This document shows positions 32,270 through 40,756 of a stretch of 43,775 nucleotides of DNA, in pieces. This DNA is from JBFWIW01 sp050253535 (GTDB lineage Bacteria; Bacillota; Clostridia; Oscillospirales; Oscillospiraceae). The notes beneath the pieces were generated by a model that made no database searches, was not told the DNA's origin, and saw only the letters and a list, made by a program, of their open reading frames with translations. The stretch covers positions 1 through 43,775 of the forward strand of contig JBFWIW010000016.1 of the NCBI GenBank assembly GCA_050253535.1, given 5' to 3'. A program made the position numbers and the translations under genes. How positions within the stretch are numbered: the first letter of the stretch is position 1; the number at the start of each line of letters is the position of its first letter.

Positions 32270-33715
32270 ATGGCATCCACGTCGGCGAACGAGCAGCTTC
32301 AGAATATTTTTGAAAGGATTGACTTACTAATGACATGTCTTATCGAAAGTCGTAAACCCATTCTATTCCCCGCAAAGGGTGCGGATTTTATACCAAATTG
32401 CGAGGCGCTTTATGAAAAGCTGAAGGCTGAAGGGGCCACAGCTGCCGAAGTTGCCGCGGGTATTGCCCTCGACCTTGGTTCCTATCTTCGCGAGTGGAAG
32501 CTCGCGGGTTTTATCGCCGAAGGCAGCCTGAACCAGACGGGCATCGACGCCCAGATAGAGAAGTTCCTCTCCCTGGCAAAAGAACTCGGCGGAGAGAAGC
32601 TCTATAACGAGACAGTCGAAGAGGCTGGCAAGATAACGAAGAGCAGCATTAAGAAAATGTGCGAACTCCGCATTGAGGGTAAGCTAAACACCGTTTGGGG
32701 TCATGACTACGCGACCAACCTGACACACTCCCTGCGCCGCGGCGCGAGATGGGTCACCTCAAACCCCTGCAAGATAACCGCCTTTAAAAAAGACTGCCCT
32801 GAGATCTATGCAAAGCTTCTGAAGGACATAAAGAACGAGAATCCCGGCGCATCCGTGACCGATATGACCTCCCTTATCTTTACGAAGATCAACTCCATCA
32901 GTATGAGAGAACTGCGTCCTATCTTTGAGGCGTCCCACGGCGAATGGGGTTTCGTCTGTACTCAGACTGACCCGCGCAACATCGAGCCGGCAGACAGCAC
33001 CAAGAAGATGATCGAGCAGATCCGTTTCTGGGATGAATCCTACAAGAAGGAGCTCGGGGTCGACATCACTAACGCGGTATATAAGCTCCCCGCCGTCGAA
33101 AATGGCCTTGAGGCAGCAAGAGTGCTCGCTGCGGAGGGCTATAAACTCTGCATGACGTTAAACTTCACCGTCACCCAGCACGAGAAGTTCGCTGAGATAT
33201 TTGCCGCACAGAAGAGGTTCGGCTTCGTCGTCCTTATGGGCGGCCTCCTCGACGACAAAGTCGGCGTCGATCTCGAGTCCCTGGGTATTCCCAACGCCAA
33301 GGAAATCGGCCGCCACGCGGCTCAGGCCGTCATACGCAAGTCTTACAGAAATCTCCGCGCCAAAGGCTATGACAAGTATGTCTCTATAATGACCGCTGCC
33401 GTGAGAGGCCCGTGGGCGATAGCAAACTCCCTCGCTCCGGCGGACGGGGCTCCCATTTCCATAACCACACTTACGAATAAGATTAATGAGTTCGATGAGA
33501 ACCCATCACCCCTTTGCTCCGATATCGACACACCTGTTGATCCCGAGATTATGAATATTCTCATGCAGAGTAAGGTGTTCCGCCAGGCTTATGCGCTTCC
33601 TGAGGACGGCCTTCTCTCCTGGAACGACCTCTATTCCTTCCCCCCGTTTATCGCGTTCTACGATCAGTTCCGCGATGCGTATACCGAGCTAGAAAACGAT
33701 ATAAAGGCTCTTTAA
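32270..33715 (+). CDS. Transaldolase-superfamily aldolase, long form
   Basis: About 481 residues, longer than ordinary transaldolases (220-390). The C-terminal half shows the class I aldolase pattern: VYKLPAVENGLEAARVLAAE with the likely Schiff-base lysine, then MTLNFTVTQHEKFAEIF, FGFVVLMGGLLDDKVG and IMTAAVRGPWAIANSL, which match transaldolase/fructose-6-phosphate aldolase spacing. The N-terminal half is not familiar to me. The start is uncertain: ATG at 32270 continues a helix (MASTSANEQLQNIFERIDLL), ATG at 32330 has an AAAGGA 11 bp upstream, and the frame is open to 32222. It is divergent from an SDR. A role in an unusual sugar pathway is inference. Confidence 0.75.
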   Translation: MASTSANEQLQNIFERIDLLMTCLIESRKPILFPAKGADFIPNCEALYEKLKAEGATAAEVAAGIALDLGSYLREWKLAGFIAEGSLNQTGIDAQIEKFLSLAKELGGEKLYNETVEEAGKITKSSIKKMCELRIEGKLNTVWGHDYATNLTHSLRRGARWVTSNPCKITAFKKDCPEIYAKLLKDIKNENPGASVTDMTSLIFTKINSISMRELRPIFEASHGEWGFVCTQTDPRNIEPADSTKKMIEQIRFWDESYKKELGVDITNAVYKLPAVENGLEAARVLAAEGYKLCMTLNFTVTQHEKFAEIFAAQKRFGFVVLMGGLLDDKVGVDLESLGIPNAKEIGRHAAQAVIRKSYRNLRAKGYDKYVSIMTAAVRGPWAIANSLAPADGAPISITTLTNKINEFDENPSPLCSDIDTPVDPEIMNILMQSKVFRQAYALPEDGLLSWNDLYSFPPFIAFYDQFRDAYTELENDIKAL

Positions 33716-33741
33716 AATTAACAATATTCCTCTATATAAAC

Positions 33742-33795
33742 GCTAAAGACGCGAAAGGGAGCGGACTTTTGTCCGCTCCCTTTCGCGTCTTTAGC
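33742..33795. other. Perfect 25-bp stem hairpin after the transaldolase-like gene
   Basis: A 25-base arm beginning GCTAAAGACGCGAAAGGG and its exact complement enclose a TTTT loop. The inner part (AAAGGGAGCGGAC and complement) looks like a terminator core, but the outer arms extend the pairing by 12 bp and no T-run follows. It is 26 bp after the stop codon, so it probably terminates transcription or protects the 3' end. No second copy is seen in the window. Confidence 0.7.
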
Positions 33796-33902
33796 CTACA
33801 AATTCTCTTAATATTCGATTACAATATATTACAGTCTGGTTAATTTTGGAACCAGGGGCTTTTCAAAACGTCAAATTGCAGTATTATGTAAAGGCGAAAC
33901 GG

Positions 33903-33936
33903 TTGACACAACTGTATTATGATGTATAATACAGTT
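33903..33936 (+). promoter_or_regulatory. Promoter and operator of the efflux/SLH operon
   Basis: Perfect -35 TTGACA (33903-33908), 16 bp spacer, perfect -10 TATAAT (33925-33930). A perfect inverted repeat, AACTGTATTAT (33910-33920), 5 bp, ATAATACAGTT (33926-33936), covers the spacer and the -10. A repressor dimer on it would block the promoter. No regulator gene lies next to it. Confidence 0.85.
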
Positions 33937-33982
33937 CAAAGGTGTGCCGGATATCGGCAATGTTCATGGAGGGGAAGTACAT

Positions 33983-35665
33983 ATGAGCGAAGCAATTCAG
34001 GAATCTGTTCAAAGCGTTGAAAAAAAGAAAGTAAAGAAAGTAAAGAAGACGAGGAAGAGGATAATTGCCATTGTAATTACCCTTATTGTCCTCGCGGCCA
34101 TAATATTCGGCTTGGTAAAGCTGTTTAAAGAACCGGAGAGCGATTATTCTCCTATGACCGATTTCGCCTATCGCGGTTCCATCACCACGATGATAGAGGG
34201 CAGCGGAATGGTTCAGCCCGCGTCTTCAGAGACTATAGCTCCAACGCAGAAGGGCCTCGTCAAAGAAGTATTTGTAGATACGGGAGAATATGTCGAGGCA
34301 GGCACGCTGCTTTATTCCGTAGACCCGACAGAGGCGCAGGAGACGCTGGACGATGCGAAAGAGGCCCTGCAGTCATCACAGGAGAGCCTTGATGACTTGA
34401 ATGAGCAGCTTACGGACCTGTATGAATCCCAGGAAAAGCTTACCATAACCGCACCTTTTGATGGGAAAATAACGTCCTCAAGTATCAAGGTAGGCGACTC
34501 TGTTTCTAAAGATTCAGTTATTGCAAAGGTCATTGATGATTCAAAGCTTCGTCTCACACAGTATTACAGCTATGCGTATGCGGCAGAAATAAAGAGCGGC
34601 ATGAAAGGCAGCATAAGCGTCCCCGCGACAATGTCGACACTTGACGCCACAGTCGAGAGTGTTACTATGATTGAGCGTATTTCCGACGAGGGCGGCAAGC
34701 TCTTTGAGGTCAAGTTTGTAGCCGACAATCCCGGGACACTGACAGCTGGAATGTCCGCTTCCGGCACGGTGATTTCATCCACGGGCGAGACGCTGTATTC
34801 GTATGAGAGCGGAAAACTCGAAAACTTCCAGGAGAAGGACATAGTAGCCGGCGCCTCCGGTACCGCAATAACCGTTAACCTCAAGGATTACCTGAAGGTC
34901 ACCGCCGGCACGCTTTTGGCAAAGCTCGACACCGACACCATAGACGAAGAATTAAGGTCCGTTAAATCCCAACTTGAGTCGGCTCAGTCGGATTATGACG
35001 ATAAGGCAAAAGCTGTTGAAGACGCGCAGGAACAGTTCGACGGATTCAGTGCCAAGGCCGCCATATCAGGGACAGTAATGTCCTGCACACTCTATCCTAA
35101 CGAGGAGATAGTTGTCGGCACATCGGCAATAACGATAGCGGACACTTCTTTGATGTATCTGGAAGCGCAGATAGACGGACAGGACGTCTCGAAGGTCGCC
35201 GTGGGCATGCCTGTAAACATTGTTGCGGACTATGGCTCAGGGGCCTCATACGCAGGGACGGTCGTGTCTGTAAGCCTGGAGGGCGAGTATAATTACGGGG
35301 TTTCCTATTTCCCGGCGAAAATAGAGATACAAAACGCAGATGGCGCATTGATGTCAGGAATGTATTTATCCTATAGTATAGCGGGCAGCCAGTCAGACGA
35401 CTGTATCCTCGTTCCCACGCAGGCGGTCAAGAACACTGAAATGGGAACCTGCGTATTTATAAAGGGAGAGGATGTCCCCGGCGCGGTGGAACTCCCGGAT
35501 GGAATAGTGCCCGAGGGATTCTCTGCGGTTCTGGTTGAGACCGGCCTCTCTGACGACAGCGTCGTTGAGATCAAGAGCGGCATAGAAGACGGTACTGAGG
35601 TATTCACGCAGTATATGACTGACAGCGCCAACAACTGGGACAACGGCGGGATTATGGTGGGCTAA
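33983..35665 (+). CDS. Efflux membrane-fusion protein (HlyD/MacA-like)
   Basis: About 560 residues. A lysine-rich cytoplasmic N-terminus is followed by one transmembrane segment (IIAIVITLIVLAAIIFGLVKLF) and an extracytoplasmic part with biotinyl-lipoyl-like and beta-barrel segments (APTQKGLVKEVFVDTGEYVEAGTLLYSV; LTITAPFDGKITSSSIKVGDSV). Two short coiled-coil hairpins are present. The lipoyl-hairpin unit seems duplicated: a second starts near YLKVTAGTLLAKLDTDTI. The ATG at 33983 follows GGAGGGG; a longer form from 33944 is less likely. It is the first gene of an operon with a MacB-type ATPase and permease. Confidence 0.88.
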   Translation: MSEAIQESVQSVEKKKVKKVKKTRKRIIAIVITLIVLAAIIFGLVKLFKEPESDYSPMTDFAYRGSITTMIEGSGMVQPASSETIAPTQKGLVKEVFVDTGEYVEAGTLLYSVDPTEAQETLDDAKEALQSSQESLDDLNEQLTDLYESQEKLTITAPFDGKITSSSIKVGDSVSKDSVIAKVIDDSKLRLTQYYSYAYAAEIKSGMKGSISVPATMSTLDATVESVTMIERISDEGGKLFEVKFVADNPGTLTAGMSASGTVISSTGETLYSYESGKLENFQEKDIVAGASGTAITVNLKDYLKVTAGTLLAKLDTDTIDEELRSVKSQLESAQSDYDDKAKAVEDAQEQFDGFSAKAAISGTVMSCTLYPNEEIVVGTSAITIADTSLMYLEAQIDGQDVSKVAVGMPVNIVADYGSGASYAGTVVSVSLEGEYNYGVSYFPAKIEIQNADGALMSGMYLSYSIAGSQSDDCILVPTQAVKNTEMGTCVFIKGEDVPGAVELPDGIVPEGFSAVLVETGLSDDSVVEIKSGIEDGTEVFTQYMTDSANNWDNGGIMVG

Positions 35666-35676
35666 GGGTGAATGCG

Positions 35677-36399
35677 ATGAGCCTTATTAATGTACAGAAC
35701 GTCTATAAGATATACAATGAGGAAATGGACAGCGAAGTGCGTGCATTGAACGGTGTAACGCTGACCATTGAAAGAGGAGAGTATGTTGCCATAATCGGAG
35801 CATCCGGTTCCGGGAAAAGCACGTTGATGAATATTCTGGGCTGTCTCGACATTCCGACGTACGGCGAATATTATCTTGACGGGCAGGCGATAACGGAGCT
35901 TACGGACAAAGAGCTCTCACGCGTGCGCAACAAGCAGATAGGCTTCATTTTCCAGGGGTTTAACCTCATACCTGAGCTGACGGCCCTGGAAAATGTTGAA
36001 CTCCCTCTGATTTACCGCGGAACCCGTGTGGACGAACGCAGGGAGTATGCGGAGGATGCCCTTCTCCGCGTTGGCCTGGGGGACAGGACGAAGCATTTTC
36101 CATCTGAGATGTCCGGAGGCCAGCAGCAGCGCGTGGCCATAGCCCGCGCAATCGCATCGCATCCGCCGGTAATAATGGCGGACGAGCCAACCGGCAACCT
36201 CGACAGCAAGACGAGCGAGGATGTAATAAAAATGCTCAAGGTCCTTCATGAGGCCGGGTCCACCATCATTCTTATAACGCATGACAACAATATAGCGGGA
36301 TCGGCCGACAGAACAATTCGCGTAAAAGACGGAAAAATAGAGTATGACAGCGCTCATCCCGCTGTTTGTGAGACGCGAGTAGGGGAGGTAACGGAATGA
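35677..36399 (+). CDS. ABC transporter ATP-binding protein (MacB/LolD type)
   Basis: Cytoplasmic ATPase of 240 residues. Walker A GASGSGKST, Q-loop FIFQGFNL, signature SGGQQQRVAIARA, Walker B PVIMADEPTGNLDSKT and switch histidine in LITHD are intact. The ATG at 35677 is best placed after AAGGGTG; a GTG at 35668 is also in frame. It lies directly between the membrane-fusion protein gene and the permease gene, overlapping the permease start by 4 bp. Together they form a MacAB-like tripartite exporter without an outer-membrane partner, as usual in Firmicutes. Confidence 0.95.
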   Translation: MSLINVQNVYKIYNEEMDSEVRALNGVTLTIERGEYVAIIGASGSGKSTLMNILGCLDIPTYGEYYLDGQAITELTDKELSRVRNKQIGFIFQGFNLIPELTALENVELPLIYRGTRVDERREYAEDALLRVGLGDRTKHFPSEMSGGQQQRVAIARAIASHPPVIMADEPTGNLDSKTSEDVIKMLKVLHEAGSTIILITHDNNIAGSADRTIRVKDGKIEYDSAHPAVCETRVGEVTE

Positions 36400-37625
36400 A
36401 TCTTAAGCAGTCCTTCCGCATGTCCCTGAAATCTATAAACGCGAAAAAGGGGCGCTCCTTCCTGACGATGCTGGGTATAATTATAGGTGTTGCCGCGGTT
36501 ATTATCCTCGTATCGCTTGTGCAGGGATATCGTGACAGTATGATGGAATACTGGGCAAAACAAGGGCAGAACAAGATTACTGTCAATTACTATGTGTATA
36601 ACACAAGCAAAGACCTCTCCGACAGCCTTTTTGATTACTGCCTCACGCTCGGAGACTATATAGACGGCGTAACCCCGGCGGAGAGCCTCTGGGGGATGAC
36701 GGTGAAGTATGGCACGAAAAAAATCAATGGCAACCAGTCAGATACGCAGGTATATCTGGGAAATGAGCAATACACCGTCTGTTCCAACAACACGCTTAGT
36801 TCAGGGCGTGACCTGTCGTATATCGACGTGAAAAATCTCAACCGGGTTTGTATAATAGGGGACTATGTGCGGGAACAGCTGTTCCAGTACGCCGACCCGG
36901 TAGATAGGGTAATTACAATTAATGGTGAGCCGTTTACAGTCATCGGCGTTTACGAGGCCATGTATCCCGTTGAAGACGGTTCTGCCGAAGATGATAACAC
37001 ATGGATGCACCAGTATTACGACGGCCAGATTGTCGTACCGTATACTCTGAAAACGATCCTGCAGCCTGATATGCAGGTAACGCAGTTTATTGTGAAGGCC
37101 AAGGACGCCGAGAGTACAAAAACGGTCATTTCCCTTCTCGGCGGGTGGTTTTCCTCAAAAATTACTCAGGATAACGGTTACTACGATGTTTCCAGTGCTA
37201 ACACATACATAGAGTCGTCGAACGAGGAGACGAAGATGCTGCAGATTGTCCTCGGCGGTATAGCCGGGATAGCGCTTCTGGTCGGCGGTATCGGTATAAT
37301 GAACATAATGCTGGTGACTGTGACGGAGCGCACCCGGGAAATCGGCATAAGGAAGGCCATCGGCGCGGAGCGGAAGGCGATTGTGAGTCAATTTTTAATA
37401 GAGTCGAGCGTTTTGAGCTTTGTGGGCGGACTTATAGGTATAGGCGTCGGGACGCTGGGGACCATCGTTCTAGGCAAAGTCATATTCGACCTCACGCTGT
37501 TCCCAAGTATGGTTATAGCGGTGGGAGCAGCGGGAATATCGGTCTTAATAGGCATTATCTTCGGCGCGTATCCGGCCATCCGCGCGTCGGGCCTACAGCC
37601 CGTCGAAGCGCTGAGAGCGGAATAG
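36396..37625 (+). CDS. ABC transporter permease (MacB/FtsX family)
   Basis: Membrane subunit of 409 residues with MacB topology: TM1 (about 20-42, FLTMLGIIIGVAAVIILVSL), a large extracytoplasmic domain, and three C-terminal TMs (GGIAGIALLVGGIGIMNIML; SFVGGLIGIGVGTLGTIVLG; AAGISVLIGIIFGAYPAI). The cytoplasmic coupling sequence TERTREIGIRKAIGA is intact, and the protein ends with RASGLQPVEALRAE. The ATG overlaps the ATPase stop. Substrates of such systems include peptides, antibiotics and toxins; which one here is unknown. Confidence 0.94.
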   Translation: MNLKQSFRMSLKSINAKKGRSFLTMLGIIIGVAAVIILVSLVQGYRDSMMEYWAKQGQNKITVNYYVYNTSKDLSDSLFDYCLTLGDYIDGVTPAESLWGMTVKYGTKKINGNQSDTQVYLGNEQYTVCSNNTLSSGRDLSYIDVKNLNRVCIIGDYVREQLFQYADPVDRVITINGEPFTVIGVYEAMYPVEDGSAEDDNTWMHQYYDGQIVVPYTLKTILQPDMQVTQFIVKAKDAESTKTVISLLGGWFSSKITQDNGYYDVSSANTYIESSNEETKMLQIVLGGIAGIALLVGGIGIMNIMLVTVTERTREIGIRKAIGAERKAIVSQFLIESSVLSFVGGLIGIGVGTLGTIVLGKVIFDLTLFPSMVIAVGAAGISVLIGIIFGAYPAIRASGLQPVEALRAE

Positions 37626-37675
37626 CAAAAATCACCTGGAGTTATCCTAAACAAGCAATACTAGGGGGAAAAGAT

Positions 37676-39901
37676 ATGAAAAGATTTCTTTGCACAGTGC
37701 TGGCGGCGCTTTTAATTTTGGGCATGCTGCCGCTTTCGGCGGCTGCGTCCTTTTCTGATGTGACGGATGATACTACTGCCGCCAACGTGGCCTCACTAAT
37801 GGAGCTCGGAGTCGTTAACGGGATGGGAAATGGAAAGTTTGATCCTAACGGAACGCTCACGCGAGCGCAGTTCTGCAAGATGGCGGTCTGCGCCATGAAT
37901 GCCTCAGGCGAAGCGGCGCAGTACGCACAGCGCAGTATTTTTACCGACGTGCGTGGGGCTTATTGGGCCTCTGGATACATACACCTAGCTGTAGCAGAAA
38001 GCATGATATATGGCGTAGGCGATGGCAGCTTCAGGCCGGAGAGAGAAATAAAATACGGCGAAGCCGTGACTATTCTTATGAGAATGCTCGGCTATAAGGA
38101 CGCAGACTTCTCTCTCGCATGGCCGGTCGGTTACATAGCAGGGGCAAAGTCCTGCGGACTTTTGAGGGGGATCGCGCTTACTGCGGGAGATAGTATTACC
38201 CGTGCGCAGGCCGCGCAGATGTTTGTGAACCTTCTGGGATGCGATACAACGAGCGGAGATAACTATGCCTCCACAGTCTACAGTTTGGTTATACAATCTT
38301 TGCTTATCGCCGCTGTTGGAAGCGATACGATCGAAGTATTTGACGGGACTTCGCTCTTAGAGCTCGCAACAGCAGACGAAATGGATTCATCTATCGTCGG
38401 CAGGACATGCGACCTTATTTTCAGTAGTAGCGGCAAAGCTTTGTCGGCGATACCAACTGAGGATGCGTACACAAAAACCGGTGTCACGGTATCTTCAACA
38501 CAGTATACCTATATTTTAGGGACCGACGGTATAAAATATTACATAGAAGAGGGTGCCGCCATGTATAAGGACGGCGAGGAAGGCAGCTACGCCGACAGCT
38601 GGCTGGATATACCCGCGGGATCCACCGTAGATCTGTATTCAAACAGTAAAGGTAAATGTATCCTTGTTACGGCCGGGGTCTCCGCCTCGTCTGATGACGA
38701 GGCGGTCGTCCTGACCTCAGCTCCATCGACGATGTTAAATCTTTCCTCGCTTTTTGGCCTCTCTTCTTACAACAGCTACACAATATATAAAAACGGAGCC
38801 AAGGCCTCGGCATCTGAGCTTGCAAAGGGAGATGTCGTTACATACAGCAAGTCTACGAGGACGTTTTATGCCACAGATTTTCGGCTCACGGGCTATTATG
38901 AGTCTGCCTATCCGAATTTTGACACCCCGACAAAGATAACAATGTTTGGCAAGGAATTTACGCTTACCGAAAAGGCGCAGCGCGAGGCGGCGAATTTCTC
39001 TAAGAGCTCCCGGGTAACTTTTGTTTTTACCGATGATTTCCGCGTAGCGTCTGTAATAAGCGGCTCATCTGATAAGACGGCACCGATAGCCTATGTGCAG
39101 AAGCTCTCCGGCAGCACCGCGACTGTAAAGTTCCTCTCCGGGCTAACGCTGACGGCCCCTCTGTCGAACAGCGAAATGTCTATAATTCAGACGGCCGGAT
39201 ATCTTGTGAACGTCACGAGTGTAAAGCCGGGCTATATTCAGATAACGAAATACAATCTTTCAGCCCCTGGTAAAAAGCTCGATGTTGAGGCAAAGACACT
39301 TGGGACGGCCGAGCTCTCTCCGGTTTGCAGAATATTCGACAGCGTGGCGGGAGATTGTGTTGAGGAGATTTCTCTCTCTGACATCCCGTCGTCTGCCGTG
39401 ACATCTGGAAATGTGTTACATGCCTCCTATGATGCGCAGGGCAGGGTCAATGTTTTAGTGCTTAACGATGCTACGGGAAGAAGCTATGAATACGGCAAGC
39501 TCACAGTCGGCACAGTGACGACGGGGGAGGGCGACCTAGAATCGGAAAATCGCGCTATCGGCGTTATTAATTCGGCGGACAGCGTCACGTATTACATTTA
39601 CTCCTCCGCTAACTCCTCATGCGAGGGTGAATGGGGCGGTGTTGCCAGCAACGGTGTGCGCGCAATAAAAAATGTGCTGCTTACAAGCCTTAAGTGTACT
39701 CGTTCCGATTTCAGCGGCGACTGCGTGATTGTGGGGAGTAAAACAATCCCCATAGCGTCCGATGTTGTAGTTTATATTGAGGACACCGATACGTGGGGCG
39801 TGACACTTTCCGAGGCAAGGACTTACTCCGATGACCTGACGGCCTATTACGATAAAACTCCTCAGACAGGCGGAATGGTAAGAGTTATAGTGGCAAATTA
39901 G
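37676..39901 (+). CDS. Secreted S-layer-homology (SLH) domain protein
   Basis: 741 residues with a signal peptide (MKRFLCTVLAALLILGMLPL then SAAAS). Three SLH domains follow (about 26-70, 88-130, 143-190; for example NGMGNGKFDPNGTLTRAQFC and YGVGDGSFRPEREIKYGEAV), which attach proteins to pyruvylated secondary cell-wall polymer. The remaining 540 residues are rich in S/T/G/V and predicted beta structure, of unknown function. GGGGGAAAAG precedes the ATG. It follows the permease by 50 bp and is the last gene before a terminator, so it may be produced with the exporter. Confidence 0.92.
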   Translation: MKRFLCTVLAALLILGMLPLSAAASFSDVTDDTTAANVASLMELGVVNGMGNGKFDPNGTLTRAQFCKMAVCAMNASGEAAQYAQRSIFTDVRGAYWASGYIHLAVAESMIYGVGDGSFRPEREIKYGEAVTILMRMLGYKDADFSLAWPVGYIAGAKSCGLLRGIALTAGDSITRAQAAQMFVNLLGCDTTSGDNYASTVYSLVIQSLLIAAVGSDTIEVFDGTSLLELATADEMDSSIVGRTCDLIFSSSGKALSAIPTEDAYTKTGVTVSSTQYTYILGTDGIKYYIEEGAAMYKDGEEGSYADSWLDIPAGSTVDLYSNSKGKCILVTAGVSASSDDEAVVLTSAPSTMLNLSSLFGLSSYNSYTIYKNGAKASASELAKGDVVTYSKSTRTFYATDFRLTGYYESAYPNFDTPTKITMFGKEFTLTEKAQREAANFSKSSRVTFVFTDDFRVASVISGSSDKTAPIAYVQKLSGSTATVKFLSGLTLTAPLSNSEMSIIQTAGYLVNVTSVKPGYIQITKYNLSAPGKKLDVEAKTLGTAELSPVCRIFDSVAGDCVEEISLSDIPSSAVTSGNVLHASYDAQGRVNVLVLNDATGRSYEYGKLTVGTVTTGEGDLESENRAIGVINSADSVTYYIYSSANSSCEGEWGGVASNGVRAIKNVLLTSLKCTRSDFSGDCVIVGSKTIPIASDVVVYIEDTDTWGVTLSEARTYSDDLTAYYDKTPQTGGMVRVIVAN

Positions 39902-39910
39902 TACCGAATA

Positions 39911-39957
39911 AGAGAAGGCTGTTGTAAATGAATTTACAGCAGCCTTCTCTATTTGTT
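39911..39957 (+). terminator. Terminator of the efflux/SLH operon
   Basis: AGAGAAGGCTGTTGTAAA, loop TGAA, and its complement (one G-U pair) form an 18-bp stem followed by ATTTGTTTG. It lies 10 bp after the SLH gene stop. Confidence 0.85.
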
Positions 39958-39966
39958 TGTGTGTAC

Positions 39967-39995
39967 TTGAAAACATCGAAAAAAAGGGATAAAAT
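39967..39995 (+). promoter_or_regulatory. Promoter of the sugar-acid cluster
   Basis: -35 TTGAAA (39967-39972), 17 bp spacer, -10 TAAAAT (39990-39995), about 70 bp before the aldolase gene. No clear operator palindrome or cre-like site is seen. Confidence 0.7.
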
Positions 39996-40065
39996 AGAAC
40001 AGTGTTAATATGCAGAGACAGGCTAAAAACAATCAGTCTGCGAAAACGATTCAGGAGGGAAAACC

Positions 40066-40719
40066 ATGTCAAAGAAAGTACTTGAAGCAATTCTTAATGG
40101 TAAGATCGTTGCTATTGTCCGCGGAATACCAACGGACGGTATGGTTAAGCTTGCCGAAGCCATGTATAAGGGCGGTATAAACTGTATCGAGGTCACGTTC
40201 GACCAATCCGCCCCCGAAAAGATCGGGGAGACGATGGTGTCCATCGCGAAAATTAAAGAAAGCCTCGGAGAAAAGGTTTTTGTCGGTGCCGGTACGGTCA
40301 TGACGCCGGAGCAGGTGCGCCTGGCGGCGGAAGCGGGTGCGGAGTATATGATCTCCCCGAACACCGACGAAGAGGTTATAAAAGAGACAAAAAAACTCGG
40401 CCTCATCTCCATCCCGGGCGCGATGACGCCGACAGAGGCCGCCTTTGCATATAAATGCGGCGCCGATATCGTGAAGCTCTTCCCGGCCGGCGTTTTCGGC
40501 CCCGGCTATATTAAGGCCGTAAAGGCGCCCTTGAAGCATATCCCCGTCGTGGCGGTCGGCGGCGTAAATCCCCAGAACTGTGCAGAGTTCATAAAAGCCG
40601 GAGCTGTGGGCGTGGGTGTCGGCGGAAATCTGGTGAGCCCCAAGCTGGTTGCCGAGGGCAGATTTGATGAAATAACCGCCATTGCAAAAGAATATACCGA
40701 TGCACTTGCCACATCCTGA
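40066..40719 (+). CDS. eda: 2-dehydro-3-deoxy-phosphogluconate/-galactonate aldolase
   Basis: Class I aldolase of 217 residues that splits KDPG or KDPGal into pyruvate and glyceraldehyde 3-phosphate. The family catalytic groups are seen: E42 in CIEVTF, R19 in IVRG, and Schiff-base K137 in DIVKLFPAGVFG. AGGAGG precedes the ATG. The following gene is a DgoK-like kinase, so KDPGal made from 2-keto-3-deoxygalactonate is the likeliest substrate, but KDPG cannot be excluded from sequence. Confidence 0.92.
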   Translation: MSKKVLEAILNGKIVAIVRGIPTDGMVKLAEAMYKGGINCIEVTFDQSAPEKIGETMVSIAKIKESLGEKVFVGAGTVMTPEQVRLAAEAGAEYMISPNTDEEVIKETKKLGLISIPGAMTPTEAAFAYKCGADIVKLFPAGVFGPGYIKAVKAPLKHIPVVAVGGVNPQNCAEFIKAGAVGVGVGGNLVSPKLVAEGRFDEITAIAKEYTDALATS

Positions 40720-40756
40720 GCGGCCCTGAATTTCACAAAGGACTCCGGAGAAAGAT

